A DNA stretch of 64,000 bases from the NCBI RefSeq assembly GCF_031143425.1, contig NC_090437.1:1178098863-1178162862 (forward strand). The letters are read 5' to 3'. The stretch's first letter is position 1. Every line of letters starts with the position of its first letter. This DNA is from Pleurodeles waltl (taxonomy: Eukaryota > Chordata > Amphibia > Caudata > Salamandridae). Both the position numbers and the translations under genes were made by a program. The notes below the pieces were generated by a model, which made no database searches, was not told the DNA's origin, and saw only the letters and a program-made list of their open reading frames with translations. Of the stretch, positions 11,504 to 20,782 are shown one piece after another.

Positions 11504-11862
11504 CATCCTGGGGAGTGCAAAGCCACAGTCTCTCAAGTCCATACAGTGGGTGGTTTGCCCACTGTACCATCCTGGGGAGTGCAAAGCCACAGTCTCTCAA
11601 GTCCATACAGTGGGTGGTTTGCCCACTGTACCATCCTGGGGAGTGCAAAGCCACAGTCTCTCAAGTCCATACAGTGGGTGGCTTGCCCACTGCCATATCC
11701 TGGGGAGTGCAAAGCCACAGTCTCTCAAGTCTCTACAGTGGGTGGCTTGCCCACTGCCATATCCTGGGGAGTGCAAAGCCACAGTCTCTCAAGTCTCTAC
11801 AGTGGGTGGCTTGCCCACTGTTCAATCCTGGGGAGTGCAAAGCCACAGTCTCTCAAGTGGAT
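11504..11862. repeat. 64-bp minisatellite, about 5.6 units (copy 1)
   Basis: Units begin CATCCTGGGGAGTGCAAAGC at 11504, 11568 and 11632 and then continue as CATATCCTGGGG variants at the same 64-bp spacing to about 11862. Since 64 is 1 mod 3, every frame stays open and shifts with each unit, producing several overlapping long frames that are artefacts. The array sits in the transposase intron. Copy 2 has about seven units (36262-36683). Confidence 0.92.
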
Positions 11863-11956
11863 AACAGTCTCCACTGGTACTGGAGGGGGACTAGTGCCCA
11901 GAGTGCTTCGTGCAGCCCTGCCCGACACAGATGCGGGCCTGCCCCTTCCGCCAATG

Positions 11957-14235
11957 GGCCAGCGGTGCTTGAGATGAAGGGCCCAGTTCAGCGGTTCTTG
12001 AGATGGCGGTGCCTAGCGGAGCAGTGCTTGAGATGAAGGGCCCAGGTCAGCGGTGCTTGAGACAGCGGTGCCCTGTTCAGCGGAGCTTGAGACGGCGGTG
12101 CCCAGCGGAGCGGTGCTTGAGATGAAGGGCCCAGCGGAGCGGTACTTGAGATGAAGGGCCCAGTTCAGCGGTGCTTGAGATGAAGGGCCCAGTTCAGCGG
12201 TGCTTGAGACGGCGGTGCCCAGTTCAGCGGTGCTTGAGACGGCAGTGCCCTGTTCAGCGGTGCTTGAGACGGCGGTGCCCAGCGGAGCGGTGCTTGAGAT
12301 GAAGGGCCCAGTTCAGCGGTGCTTGAGACGGCGGTGCCCTGTTCAGCGGTGCTTGAGACGGCGGTGCCCAGCGGAGCGGTGCTTGAGATGAAGGGCCCAG
12401 TTCAGCGGTGCTTGAGACGGCGGTGCCCTGTTCAGCGGTGCTTGAGACGGCGGTGCCCAGCGGAGCGGTGCTTGAGATGAAGGGCCCAGCGGAGCGGTGT
12501 TTGAGATGAAGGCCCAGTTCAGCGGTGCTTGAGATGAAGGGCCCAGTTCAGCGGTGCTTGAGACGGCGGTGCCCAATTCAGCGGTGCTTGAGACGGCGGT
12601 GCCCAGTTCAGCGGTGCTTGAGACGGCGGTGCCCAGCGGAGCGGTGCTTGAGATGAAGGGCCCAGCGGAGCGGTGCTTGAGATGAAGGGCCCAGTTCAGC
12701 GGTGCTTGAGATGAAGGGCCCAGTTCAGCGGTGCTTGAGACGGCGGTGCCCTGTTCAGCGGTGCTTGAGACGGCGGTGCCCAGCGGAGCGGTGCTTGAGA
12801 TGAAGGGCCCAGTTCAGCGGTGCTTGAGATGAAGGGCCCAGTTCAGCGGTGCTTGAGACGGCGGTGCCCAGTTCAGTGGTGCTTGAGACGGCGGTGCCCA
12901 GTTCAGCGGTGCTTGAGACGGCGGTGCCCAGCAGAGCGGTGCTTGAGATGAAGGGCCCAGCGGAGCAGTGCTTGAGATGAAGGGCCCAGTTCAGCGGTGC
13001 TTGAGATGAAGGGCCCAGTTCAGCGGTGCTTGAGACGGCGGTGCCCTGTTCAGCGGTGCTTGAGACGGCGGTGCCCAGCGGAGCGGTGCTTGAGATGAAG
13101 GGCCCAGTTCAGCGGTGCTTGAGATGAAGGGCCCAGTTCAGCGGTGCTTGAGACGGCGGTGCCCAGTTCAGCGGTGCTTGAGACGGCGGTGCCCTGTTCA
13201 GCGGTGCTTGAGACGGCGGTGCCCAGCGGAGCGGTGCTTGAGATGAAGGGCCCAGCGGAACGGTGCTTGAGATGAAGGCCCAGTTCAGCGGTGCTTGAGA
13301 TGAAGGGCCCAGTTCAGCGGTGCTTGAGACGGCGGTGCCCAGTTCAGCGGTGCTTGAGACGGCGGTGCCCAGCGGAGCGGTGCTTGAGATGAAGGGCCCA
13401 GCGGAGCGGTGCTTGAGATGAAGGGCCCAGTTCAGCGGTGCTTGAGATGAAGGGCCCAGTTCAGCGGTGCTTGAGACGGCGGTGCCCTGTTCAGCGGTGC
13501 TTGAGACGGCGGTGCCCAGCGGAGCGGTGCTTGAGATGAAGGGCCCAGTTCAGCGGTGCTTGAGATGAAGGGCCCAGTTCAGCGGTGCTTGAGACGGCGG
13601 TGCCCAGTTCAGTGGTGCTTGAGACGGCGGTGCCCAGTTCAGCGGTGCTTGGGACGGCGGTGCCCAGCAGAGCGGTGCTTGAGATGAAGGGCCCAGCGGA
13701 GCAGTGCTTGAGATGAAGGGCCCAGTTCAGCGGTGCTTGAGATGAAGGGCCTAGTTCAGCGGTGCTTGAGACGGCGGTGCCCTGTTCAGCGGTGCTTGAG
13801 ACGGCGGTGCCCAGCGGAGCGGTGCTTGAGATGAAGGGCCCAGCGAAGCAGTGCTTGAGATGAAGGGCCCAGTTCAGCGGTGCTTGAGATGAAGGGCCCA
13901 GTTCAGCGGTGCTTGAGACGGCGGTGCCCAGTTCAGCGGTGCTTGAGACGGCAGTGCCCTGTTCAGCGGTGCTTGAGACGGCGGTGCCCAGCGGAGCGGT
14001 GCTTGAGATGAAGGGCCCAGCGGAGCGGTGCTTGAGATGAAGGGCCCAGTTCAGCGGTGCTTGAGATGAAGAGCCCAGTTCAGCGGTGCTTGAGACGGCG
14101 GTGCCCAGTTCAGCGGTGCTTGAGACGGCGGTGCCCAGTTCAGCGGTGCTTGATTTAAAGGGCCCAGTTCAGCGGTGCTTGTTTGAAAGGGGCCAGTTCA
14201 GCAGTGCTTGTTTGAAAGGGCCCAGTTCAGCCGTT
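11957..14235. repeat. 29/30-bp minisatellite, about 77 units with higher-order structure (copy 1)
   Basis: A 2.28-kb array built on CAGTTCAGCGGTGCTTGAGA. Two unit types alternate: a 30-bp form with GACGGCGGTGCC and a 29-bp form with GATGAAGGGCCC; CAGCGGAGCGG variants are interspersed. A rare variant (CAGTGGTGC) occurs at 12874 and 13610 in the same local context, giving a higher-order period of about 736 bp. The array ends just past the stop of gene A (14254), so it may form the 3' UTR of A. The copy 2 array is much shorter (about 0.78 kb), which accounts for most of the size difference between the two transposons. Confidence 0.93.
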
Positions 14236-14253
14236 CCGGCCCAGGCATGGGTG

Positions 14254-16855
14254 TCACTCGCCACCTGGCATGTGGCTGGCAGGGCCTTCCTGCCCATCTG
14301 TCCGTTGGCTTGCGGGGCCCTCCTGGGCTGCCGCACCGGGCCTCTGGGTGTCCTCCTGCACACCTGGGAGGGGGCTGGTGGGGCACTCCTGGGCAGCTGG
14401 CCTGCTGCCGGACTTGTCGGGCGAGCTGCCCTTCCCACCCTTCCGTGATCGTCTGTGGCCCTTTGACACCTTTGGCGTTGTGCCAGGTTGCACCCCACTT
14501 CCAGACGGAGCCAGGGTAGGGATTTTGGTCCCTGGTGTCCGTGGCCTCTCGCGCCGGGCACTGCTAACTTTTGGGTGCTTTTCCCGGGGTGGGCTGGCCG
14601 TGCCTTGGCTCCTCGCCAGAGTTGTTGCCCTTGAGGGTGGGGGACTCCACAGTCCTTGGACAACAGTCCTGATAGGTCCTGGTTTGGTGGTGGCTGAGGT
14701 GCTGATTGCAGTCTTATGAGATGGACGGGGTGGGGGAGTTGTTGGAAAGGGGTTAAGGTTGGCAAGGAAAAGCAATTTGGAAAGAGAGTGACGGGTAGGT
14801 GTAGTGGGTATGGGAGTGGAGGAAGAGGATGTGGTTGTAGGAGTGTGAAGTCTGGTGTCTTTGGGTGCAGGTGCTTGGGCTGGAGGCTGTCGTGAGGTGG
14901 ATGGCTGTTGGGTGGGTGGCTGCTTGAGTTTGTGTGGTTTGGGAGAGGAGGTGACAGACACACTGGGAGAGGACACAGGGGACGTGTAAATGGTAGTGGG
15001 GGTGGTGACTGCACGTGTGCGGAGTTTTCTGGTGGGTGTGCTGGTGATGGACGTAGTGGCTGAAGATGTTGTGCATGCAAGTGTGAGTGGAGACGTCACA
15101 GGGAGGGAGGAGGGAGACGAGGAGGAGGGGGACACAGTGGAGGCAGTGGCTGTTGGTATGTCTGCATGTGGATGTTGCTTGTGTGAATGCTTGTGTGATG
15201 TGTGGTCCTTATGTCTGGATGAGCTTCCCTTGGGTGTTGAGGTGTGTGCAGGCTGGTCTGATGGTGTGTCTGGGATAGGCAGAGGTACTGGGGATTGGTT
15301 CTGGATGGAGGAAGTTGGAGGGGGGAGGCTAGAGACAGGGACAATTGCTGCCGTCAGTGCTAAGGCCAGAGCGTTGAACGATCGCTGATGGGCAGCCTGA
15401 CCCGAATGAATGCCCTCCAGGTATGCATTACTCCGGTGCACCTCCCTTTCTACACCCTGGATGGCATTCAAAAGGGTAGACTGCCCAACAATGATGGTCC
15501 TCAGGAGGTCAATGACCTCCTCACTGAGGGCAGCAGGGGTGACTGGGGCAGGGCCTGAGGTGCCTGGGGCGAAGGAGATGCCCACCTTCCTGGGTGAGCG
15601 GGCACGGGGCGAAAGCTGAGGGGCTGCTGGGAGGGCGGTGCTGGTGCGCTGGGTGGCGGCTGTACCTGTTGCTGCAGGGGGCACGGATGTTGCCACCACC
15701 ACAAGGGAGATCCCTTCAGAGGACGAGTCGCTGCCACTGACATCAGCACGAGTCCCCGCTGTGGAGCTCCTCTCGCCCTCCGTCTCACTGGTGAAATCCG
15801 AGTCAGTTGCAGGGCCCGCCATTACCATGTGAGATGCAGCTCCCTCATGCTCCGATGCCACTTCTCCTCCGCCTGATGATTCTGATGCACACATGAACAG
15901 GAAGACCACAAAAAAGGGGGGGGGGGGAGAAATAAAGACATGTTGAGTGCATGGATTACCGCTACCGTTGGCGGACAAGACAGACACAGAAGCCCCCTGC
16001 ACTACGCCGTGCACTTGGGGTCCACTACGCAATCCGTGGGACATGGCCTACAAGCCTATCGACGACAACTGCACACATAGATGACACAGGGCCATGGATA
16101 CCTGAACTTGGCACCCTACAGAGGTGGGGGGCGGGGGCACAGGGCCATGCCTTACGGAGGGGCCTAGCCTACAGAATTCGCCCTGGCCTAGGGAGACCCA
16201 CAGCCCTCCTCCCCCACCCAGACACCTCCACTGCGCGCAAAGTCACCAGAATGAGAGTGTACTCACCCCCTTGTGTCTGCTGTGATGTCCTCACGCGCCC
16301 ATCCAAATTGGGGTAGGCCACCGCCAGGATCCGGGACATCAGGGGGGTCAATTGATGACTGGCACCCCTCCTACGTTGGAAGGCCATCCCCAGCAGAGCC
16401 TCTGCCGTCTTCATGCTCCCGCGGCGGATGTCCTCCCACCTCTTCCGGCAGTGGGTGCCCCGTCTGTTGTGGACCCCCAGGGTCCGGACGTCCTTGGCGA
16501 TGGCACGCCAAATCGCGATTTTCTGGTGGGCGCTGACCTATGTGACATGTACAGGGAGAGAAAAATTGTCATCACCTTCTGCATGCTCGATGTGAGTGGC
16601 CCCCCCATCCCCACCCTTGCTATGTGGCACATGCTCTCATCTGTCGTCTGATGCATGACTCAATCGCTCCCCCCCGACCATCTTTCATCCACCCGACTCA
16701 ACCCAGGCATTGCCCACAAAGCATGCTCCCAGTGTACTTACCTGTTGGTCTGGAGGACCGTAGAGTAGCGCATACTGGGGGAGGACCCCATCCACGAGTT
16801 TCTCCAATTCTTCAGAAGTGAAGGCAGGGGCCCTTTCCCCAGTCACAGCAGCCAT
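14254..16855 (-). CDS. Harbinger gene A (copy 1): Myb/SANT-like DNA-binding protein with long Pro/Ser/Thr-rich tail, three exons
   Basis: Exon 1 is 16742-16855 (114 nt, donor GTAAGT), exon 2 is 16267-16537 (271 nt, acceptor after CATAG, donor GTGAGT), exon 3 is 14254-15881 (acceptor GCATCAG behind a pyrimidine tract). Phases fit (0, then 1), giving 670 aa without a stop. Residues 10-110 form a Myb/SANT-like fold: FTSEELEKLVDGVLPQYALL, then IWRAIAKDVRTLG and HCRKRWEDIRR. Residues 129-240 are acidic and Ser-rich. Residues 247-310 are a predicted helical segment (LSEEVIDLLRTIIVGQSTLL...EVHRSNAYLEGI), as in other Harbinger Myb-like proteins. The remaining 360 residues are Pro/Ser/Thr-rich with a His/Lys patch and a basic end. 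The known role of such partners is to bind the ends and carry the transposase into the nucleus. The gene lies antisense inside the intron of gene B. Confidence 0.85.
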
Positions 16856-17110
16856 TGTCTCTTCCAGACCGAGGTCACAGCAGCACTTGCAGTGTAGGTC
16901 CTCTCCTGTGGAAGATCAGGTATCGAGTGATTAAGCTGATAGATAATGGCGATCACTTCCGCGGCGGCGCGTACCGCGGCGGTGCGTACGGCGACCGCCG
17001 GCTCACATCGTCATTGGCTCCTGAAACCCATAGGTTTCAATGTTAACCAATGCGGCTTTGCGCCGCGGTCTTCGACCGCCTACCGCCACGGTGTGCCACG
17101 CCAGCGCATT
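16855..17110. promoter_or_regulatory. Internal GCGG/ACCGC cluster upstream of gene A (copy 1)
   Basis: A CpG-rich island at about 16945-17095 with repeated CCGCGGCGG, TACCGCGGCGGTGCG, GACCGCC and CTACCGCC motifs, the same core as at both ends of the transposon. It sits directly upstream of the gene A start and inside the gene B intron, so it may be the gene A promoter and a site of self-regulation by the element's own Myb-like proteins (inference). No TATA box was seen here. Copy 2 keeps it at about 40265-40415. Confidence 0.55.
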
Positions 17111-17318
17111 GACCTCACATCCCATTGTCACACTTCACAGGTCAGGCAGCCGCCATTTCAAGGGCCCACATGGCTTAATTTCTACTGCGTTACACATTCC
17201 TAGGCCTTTCCTCAACACTCATACACACCATTCAATGCATAGTGAATCGTGTTGTGTGCAAGCTGTGGGAACGTACCTGTGGGTTGATTGACTCTGTGCT
17301 CGCTGTTGTCCTTCCTAG

Positions 17319-18354
17319 GCACCGTCCGCTTGGCAATGCGAGGAGATGGAGGAATCTTCCCGTGTACAGACCGCTGGTGGACCTGTCGACAATGGAGGAA
17401 CGACATGTCATTCTGACATACAGGCTTGACCGAGCCACTATACATGAACTGTGTGCCCAGCTGGAGGCAGACCTGATGTCACCCATCCGCCAACCCACAG
17501 GGATCCCCCCTCTAGTGCAGGTGCTGTCAGTACTCCATTTCTTAGCAAGTGAGTCATTTCAAACAACAGTGGCCATATCATCAGGGATGTCTCAACCTAT
17601 GTTTTCCAAGGTGTTGTCCAGAGTGTTGTCTGCCCTGCTCAAACACATGCGGAGCTACATCGTTTTCCCTGAGGTGGGGGATTTGCCTACTGTGAAGGGT
17701 GACTTCTATGCCCTTGGACATATCCCCAACATCATAGGTGCCATTGATGGGACCCATGTGGTTTTGGTACCCCCCAGAGAAAGTGAAAAGGTGTACAGGA
17801 ACAGGAAAAGTTATCATTCGATGAATGTACAGATGGTGTGTTTGGCAGACCAGTACATCTCACATGTTAATGCCAAGTTCCCTGGGTCAGTGCATGACAC
17901 CTACATCCTGCGGAATAGCAGCATCCCGTATGTGATGGGTCAACTCCAGAGGCACCGTGTGTGGCTATTAGGGGACTCTGGTTACCCCAACCTTTCCTGG
18001 CTATTGACCCCAGTGAGGAATCCCAGGACCAGGGCAGAGGAACGCTACAATGAGGCCCATGGGCGGACTAGGAGGGTGATCGAACGCACCTTTGGCCTCC
18101 TGAAGGCCAGGTTCAGGTGCCTCCATATGACAGGTGGATCCCTAATGCATTCACCAAAGAAGGTGTGCCAGATCATCGTGGCCTGCTGTATGCTTCACAA
18201 CCTGGCTTTGCGGCACCAGGTGGCTTTTCTGCGGGAGGATGGGCCAGATGGTGGTCTTGTGGCAGCTGTGGAGCCTGTGGACAGTGAAGAAGAGGAGGCA
18301 GAAGAAGAAGATGTTGACAACCGAAACAACATCATCATGCAATACTTCCAGTGA
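17319..18354 (+). CDS. Transposase gene B, catalytic exon (copy 1): intact HARBI1-type DDE transposase
   Basis: The exon starts after the acceptor TTCCTAG and ends at TGA 18352-18354; joined to exon 1 (10956-11038) it gives 372 aa, the usual HARBI1-type size. Motifs by residue: helix-turn-helix-like N-terminal part with YRLDRATIHELC and LVQVLSVLHFLASESFQ; first catalytic D at 171 (AIDGTHV); YRNRKSYHSMNVQMVC; FPGSVHDTYI; second D at 247 (GDSGYP); third residue E at 283 (RRVIERTFGLLKARFR), a 36-residue D-E spacing; acidic C-terminus (EEEEAEEEDVD). All three catalytic residues are present and there is no stop. An in-frame ATG at 17242 lies in the intron and is not the start. A donor-like CAG/GTAAGA follows the stop by seven bases in both copies, suggesting a 3' UTR intron. 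Confidence 0.93.
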
Positions 18355-18467
18355 GACACAGGTAAGAAGATGTAACTGCTTCCCACATTGCTATATTCCT
18401 GAGGTTTTACAATTACACATTAGTGAAAGCACAGGCAGACTCCAGATTGTTTTGTGATTCAAGTGTG

Positions 18468-18473
18468 TTTATT
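18468..18473 (-). terminator. Polyadenylation signal of gene C (copy 1)
   Basis: AATAAA on the minus strand overlaps the TAA stop of gene C. The equivalent signal in copy 2 is at 41964-41969, so it is conserved. Confidence 0.6.
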
Positions 18474-20182
18474 GCTGTGCAAATAAGTGGAGGGGTGTGT
18501 GAAATGGGGTAGGGTGATGGTGGAGGAATGTCCATTGCAGAGTCCAATCTATTAGTATCACAGGTGCATTGTCCAAGGGGGCATAGGAAGTGGAGTAATG
18601 GCAGTTCAAGGTGGACAGGGTAACATAGTGGGACAGAAGGGTGACATTCAGGGGGGTCTTATCTCCTGGCAGGGTCTTGGCAATGTTTTCTGTCTTATTC
18701 CTGGATCTCAGGGACCATTTGTGGGGTGGTTCTCCATCTGCAGGGGGTGGGGTGCTGGTGGGCTGTTGTTCCTGTAGCGGTGCCTCCTGTCCACTAGTGC
18801 CGGCGGAGGTGGAGGGCTGTTCATCATCCAGGCTAGTGTCAGGGGCCCGTTGGTGTGCCACTGTGTCCCTCCTGGTATTGAGAAGGTCTGCCAGCACCCC
18901 TGCAATGGTGACCAGGGTGGTGTTGATGAACTTCAAGTCCTCCCTGATCCCCAGGTAGTGTTCCTCCTGCAACCGCTGGGTCTCCTGAAACTTGACCAGT
19001 ACCGTGCCCATAGTCTCCTGGGAAAGGTGGTAAGCTCCCATGATGTTGGAGAGTGCCTCATGGAGAGTGGGTTCCCTGGGCCTGTCCTCCCCCTGTCGCA
19101 CAGCAGTCCTCCCAGCTTCCCTGTTATCCTGTGCCTCTGTCCCCTGAACCGTGTGCCCACTGCCACTGCCCCCAGGTCCCTGATCGTCCTTGGTTAGTGG
19201 GGTTGCCTGGGTTCCCTGTAGTGGTGGACACACTGCTGATTGACGTGTCCTGGGGACAGAGGGATGGGCCCACTGGGTGGGTGCTGTGATGGTGTTTCCT
19301 GAGGGGGGAGGTTCAGTGGTGGTTTGTGACTGTGTCAGGGGAACCGACTGTCCAGAGGTCCCTGATGGGCCGGGCTGGTCATCTTGATCCAGGCGTGCAG
19401 AGCTGCTGTCATCACTGTGGGCCTCTTCTGTGGGGGGACTGGATATGTCTGGCACTTCCTGTCCGGTGACGTTGGGTATGGGTCCTGTTGAGGAGTGAAT
19501 GCATAATATTAGAATCTGTGTGTGTCGTCTTGTGCAATGGGTGAGTTACCCTCCACTCTTGTGCTTGCATTATTGACGTGGCCCTTGTGTGATTGGTGAT
19601 TTTGGGGCATGAGTGAGTCTCTCTACTGGACATGCTTTGGTGATGGGTGTCCATGCATTGGTGTTACATGCAGGGCTTGGTTTTGGGATGTGTGGTTTGT
19701 GTTAGTGGGGTATCTGTGGGTTGTTGGGGTGATGGGTGTGAGGGTGGAGTATGTGATGGCATGCAGGTGGGGTGGGGGGGATATAGTAATAAACGTTTGC
19801 CTTACCAGAGTCCATTCCTCCTGCTACTCCTGTGAGGCCCTCAGGATGCATTATTGCCAAGACTTGCTCCTCCCATGTTGTTAGTTGTTTGGGAGGAGGT
19901 GGGGTCCACCGCCAGCCCTCTGTACAGCAATCTGGATCTGGATACCACGGAACGTACCTTCCCCCGTAAATCGTTCCACCTCTTCCTGATGTCATCCCGT
20001 GTTCTTGGATGCTGTCCAACTGCGTTGACCCTGTCAACAATTCTCCGCCATAGCTCCATCTTCCTTGCAATGGATGTCTGCTGCACCTGTGATCCAAATA
20101 GCTGTGGCTCTACCCGGACGATTTCCTCCACCATGACCCTGAGCTCCTCCTCAGAGAACCTGGGGTGTGTTTGACGTGCCAT
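18469..20182 (-). pseudogene. Harbinger gene C (copy 1): second Myb/SANT-like protein, two exons, frameshifted
   Basis: Exon 1 is 19806-20182 (ATG at 20182, donor GTAAGG), exon 2 is 18469-19484 (acceptor CTCAACAG), stop TAA at 18469. Residues 8-80 are a Myb/SANT-like domain: FSEEELRVMVEEIVRVEPQL, SIARKMELWRRIVDRVNAVG, DDIRKRWNDLRGKV. Exon 2 has an acidic Ser-rich start, a helical segment (LHEALSNIMGAYHLSQETM...FQETQRLQEEHYL) and a basic RSLRSRNK near the end. Compared with copy 2, exon 1 is 2 bp shorter through two single-base gaps near 19910-19960, so the SANT domain and the rest are in different frames. Both parts are otherwise open and the exon 1-exon 2 phase (1) fits. The function is inferred as DNA binding. 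The gene is convergent with the transposase. Confidence 0.8.
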
Positions 20183-20189
20183 GATGTGG

Positions 20190-20500
20190 TGTGGGAGATG
20201 TGTGAGGTGCTGTCTGTTGTGATGTGTGAGGGGATGTGTTGGTGTGTGTTGTCTGAGGTGCGTGGATGTTGTATAAGTGATGGTGTTGTGTGTCTGTGAA
20301 TGCTGGTGTTGCGTTAGGTAGTCTCTCTCTCTGGCCTTCTTTCAGAATTTTGGTTGTAAGGGTTTGTGGGTGATGTGGGTGTGTGCTTTATATTGGATTG
20401 GGTGTGTGGGTGTGGTGTGTGCATGTGTGCCAGGTGTGTGTATTTTGAATTGTCCAAAGTGGTTGTGTTTTGTAAATGTGTGTGTATTTTGAGCACGGCG
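20190..20500. repeat. GT-rich stretch upstream of gene C (copy 1)
   Basis: Degenerate TGTGTG/GATGTG sequence between the gene C start and the right subterminal cluster; the equivalent in copy 2 is 43690-43980. It forms the gene C leader and promoter region. Confidence 0.6.
20387..20393 (-). promoter_or_regulatory. TATA-like box upstream of gene C (copy 1)
   Basis: ATATAAA on the minus strand about 205 bp upstream of the gene C ATG. Copy 2 keeps ATATAAA at 43877-43883, about 196 bp upstream of its ATG, although neighbouring bases differ. Conservation between copies is the main support. Confidence 0.5.
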
Positions 20501-20779
20501 GTGTACCGCCAATGGTTTACCGCGGTTGAAATACCGCCGTGTTGATTCCTGTTTCGTGATACTGTGGGCGTATTCCTGTTGGCGTGACGGCGTAGGTTTT
20601 GGTATCGCCACTTTATCACTGACCTTTGGTGTGGCGGACTTGTGTGGGTGTCTGTATTGTGGCGGATTCCGAGCTGTGAGTCGTAATACCTGTAGCGGAA
20701 TTCCACTGCCGCAACGATATGTTGGAAGTCTTCTGCACGGCGGAAAGCAGGATTTACCGCCAAGGTTGTAATGAGGGCC
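20495..20779. promoter_or_regulatory. Right terminus with GGCGG/ACCGCC subterminal cluster (copy 1)
   Basis: Mirrors the left end: GGCGGTGTACCGCC, TTTACCGCGG, ATACCGCCG, GTGGCGG (twice) and TTTACCGCCAAGG close to the tip. The very tip reads GGTTGTAATGAGGGCC, diverging from the GGTTGGAATGACCCCC expected from the left end and from copy 2. Confidence 0.65.
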
Positions 20780-20782
20780 TTA

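Larger units (their letters stand above)
10627..20779 (+). mobile_element. PIF/Harbinger DNA transposon, copy 1 (10.15 kb, three genes)
   Basis: The left end begins GGGGGTCATTCCAACC at 10627 and the right end closes GGTTGTAATGAGGGCC at 20779. Both are flanked by TTA (10624-10626 and 20780-20782), the 3-bp target duplication typical of PIF/Harbinger. Inside are: exon 1 of the transposase next to the left end, two minisatellites, antisense gene A (Myb/SANT-like with a long tail), the transposase catalytic exon, and antisense gene C (second Myb/SANT-like). Transposase and gene A are intact; gene C has a frameshift. Autonomous Harbingers are commonly 3-6 kb with two genes, so the size and gene number are unusual. 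A second copy lies at 35381-44264 with the same order. Confidence 0.93.

Noticed and set aside
11342..12036. Long overlapping frames (181-211 codons) through 11342-12036, and similarly 36043-36843
   Set aside because: They run through a 64-bp tandem repeat; as 64 is 1 mod 3, all frames remain open. They are not conserved as proteins and lie in an intron.
11957..14235. CRISPR-like array
   Set aside because: Units are contiguous 29/30-bp tandem repeats without unique spacers, in a eukaryotic transposon.
14169..15388. Several long frames on both strands across gene A exon 3 (for example 14169-15080 minus and 14990-15388 plus)
   Set aside because: They are shadows of a Pro/Ser/Thr-rich coding exon and have no own domain or splice support.
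17242..17318. In-frame ATG at 17242 as the transposase start
   Set aside because: A good acceptor at 17318 fits the phase of exon 1 at 10956-11038, which encodes a HARBI1-like N-terminus in both copies; the 17242 extension does not look like one.
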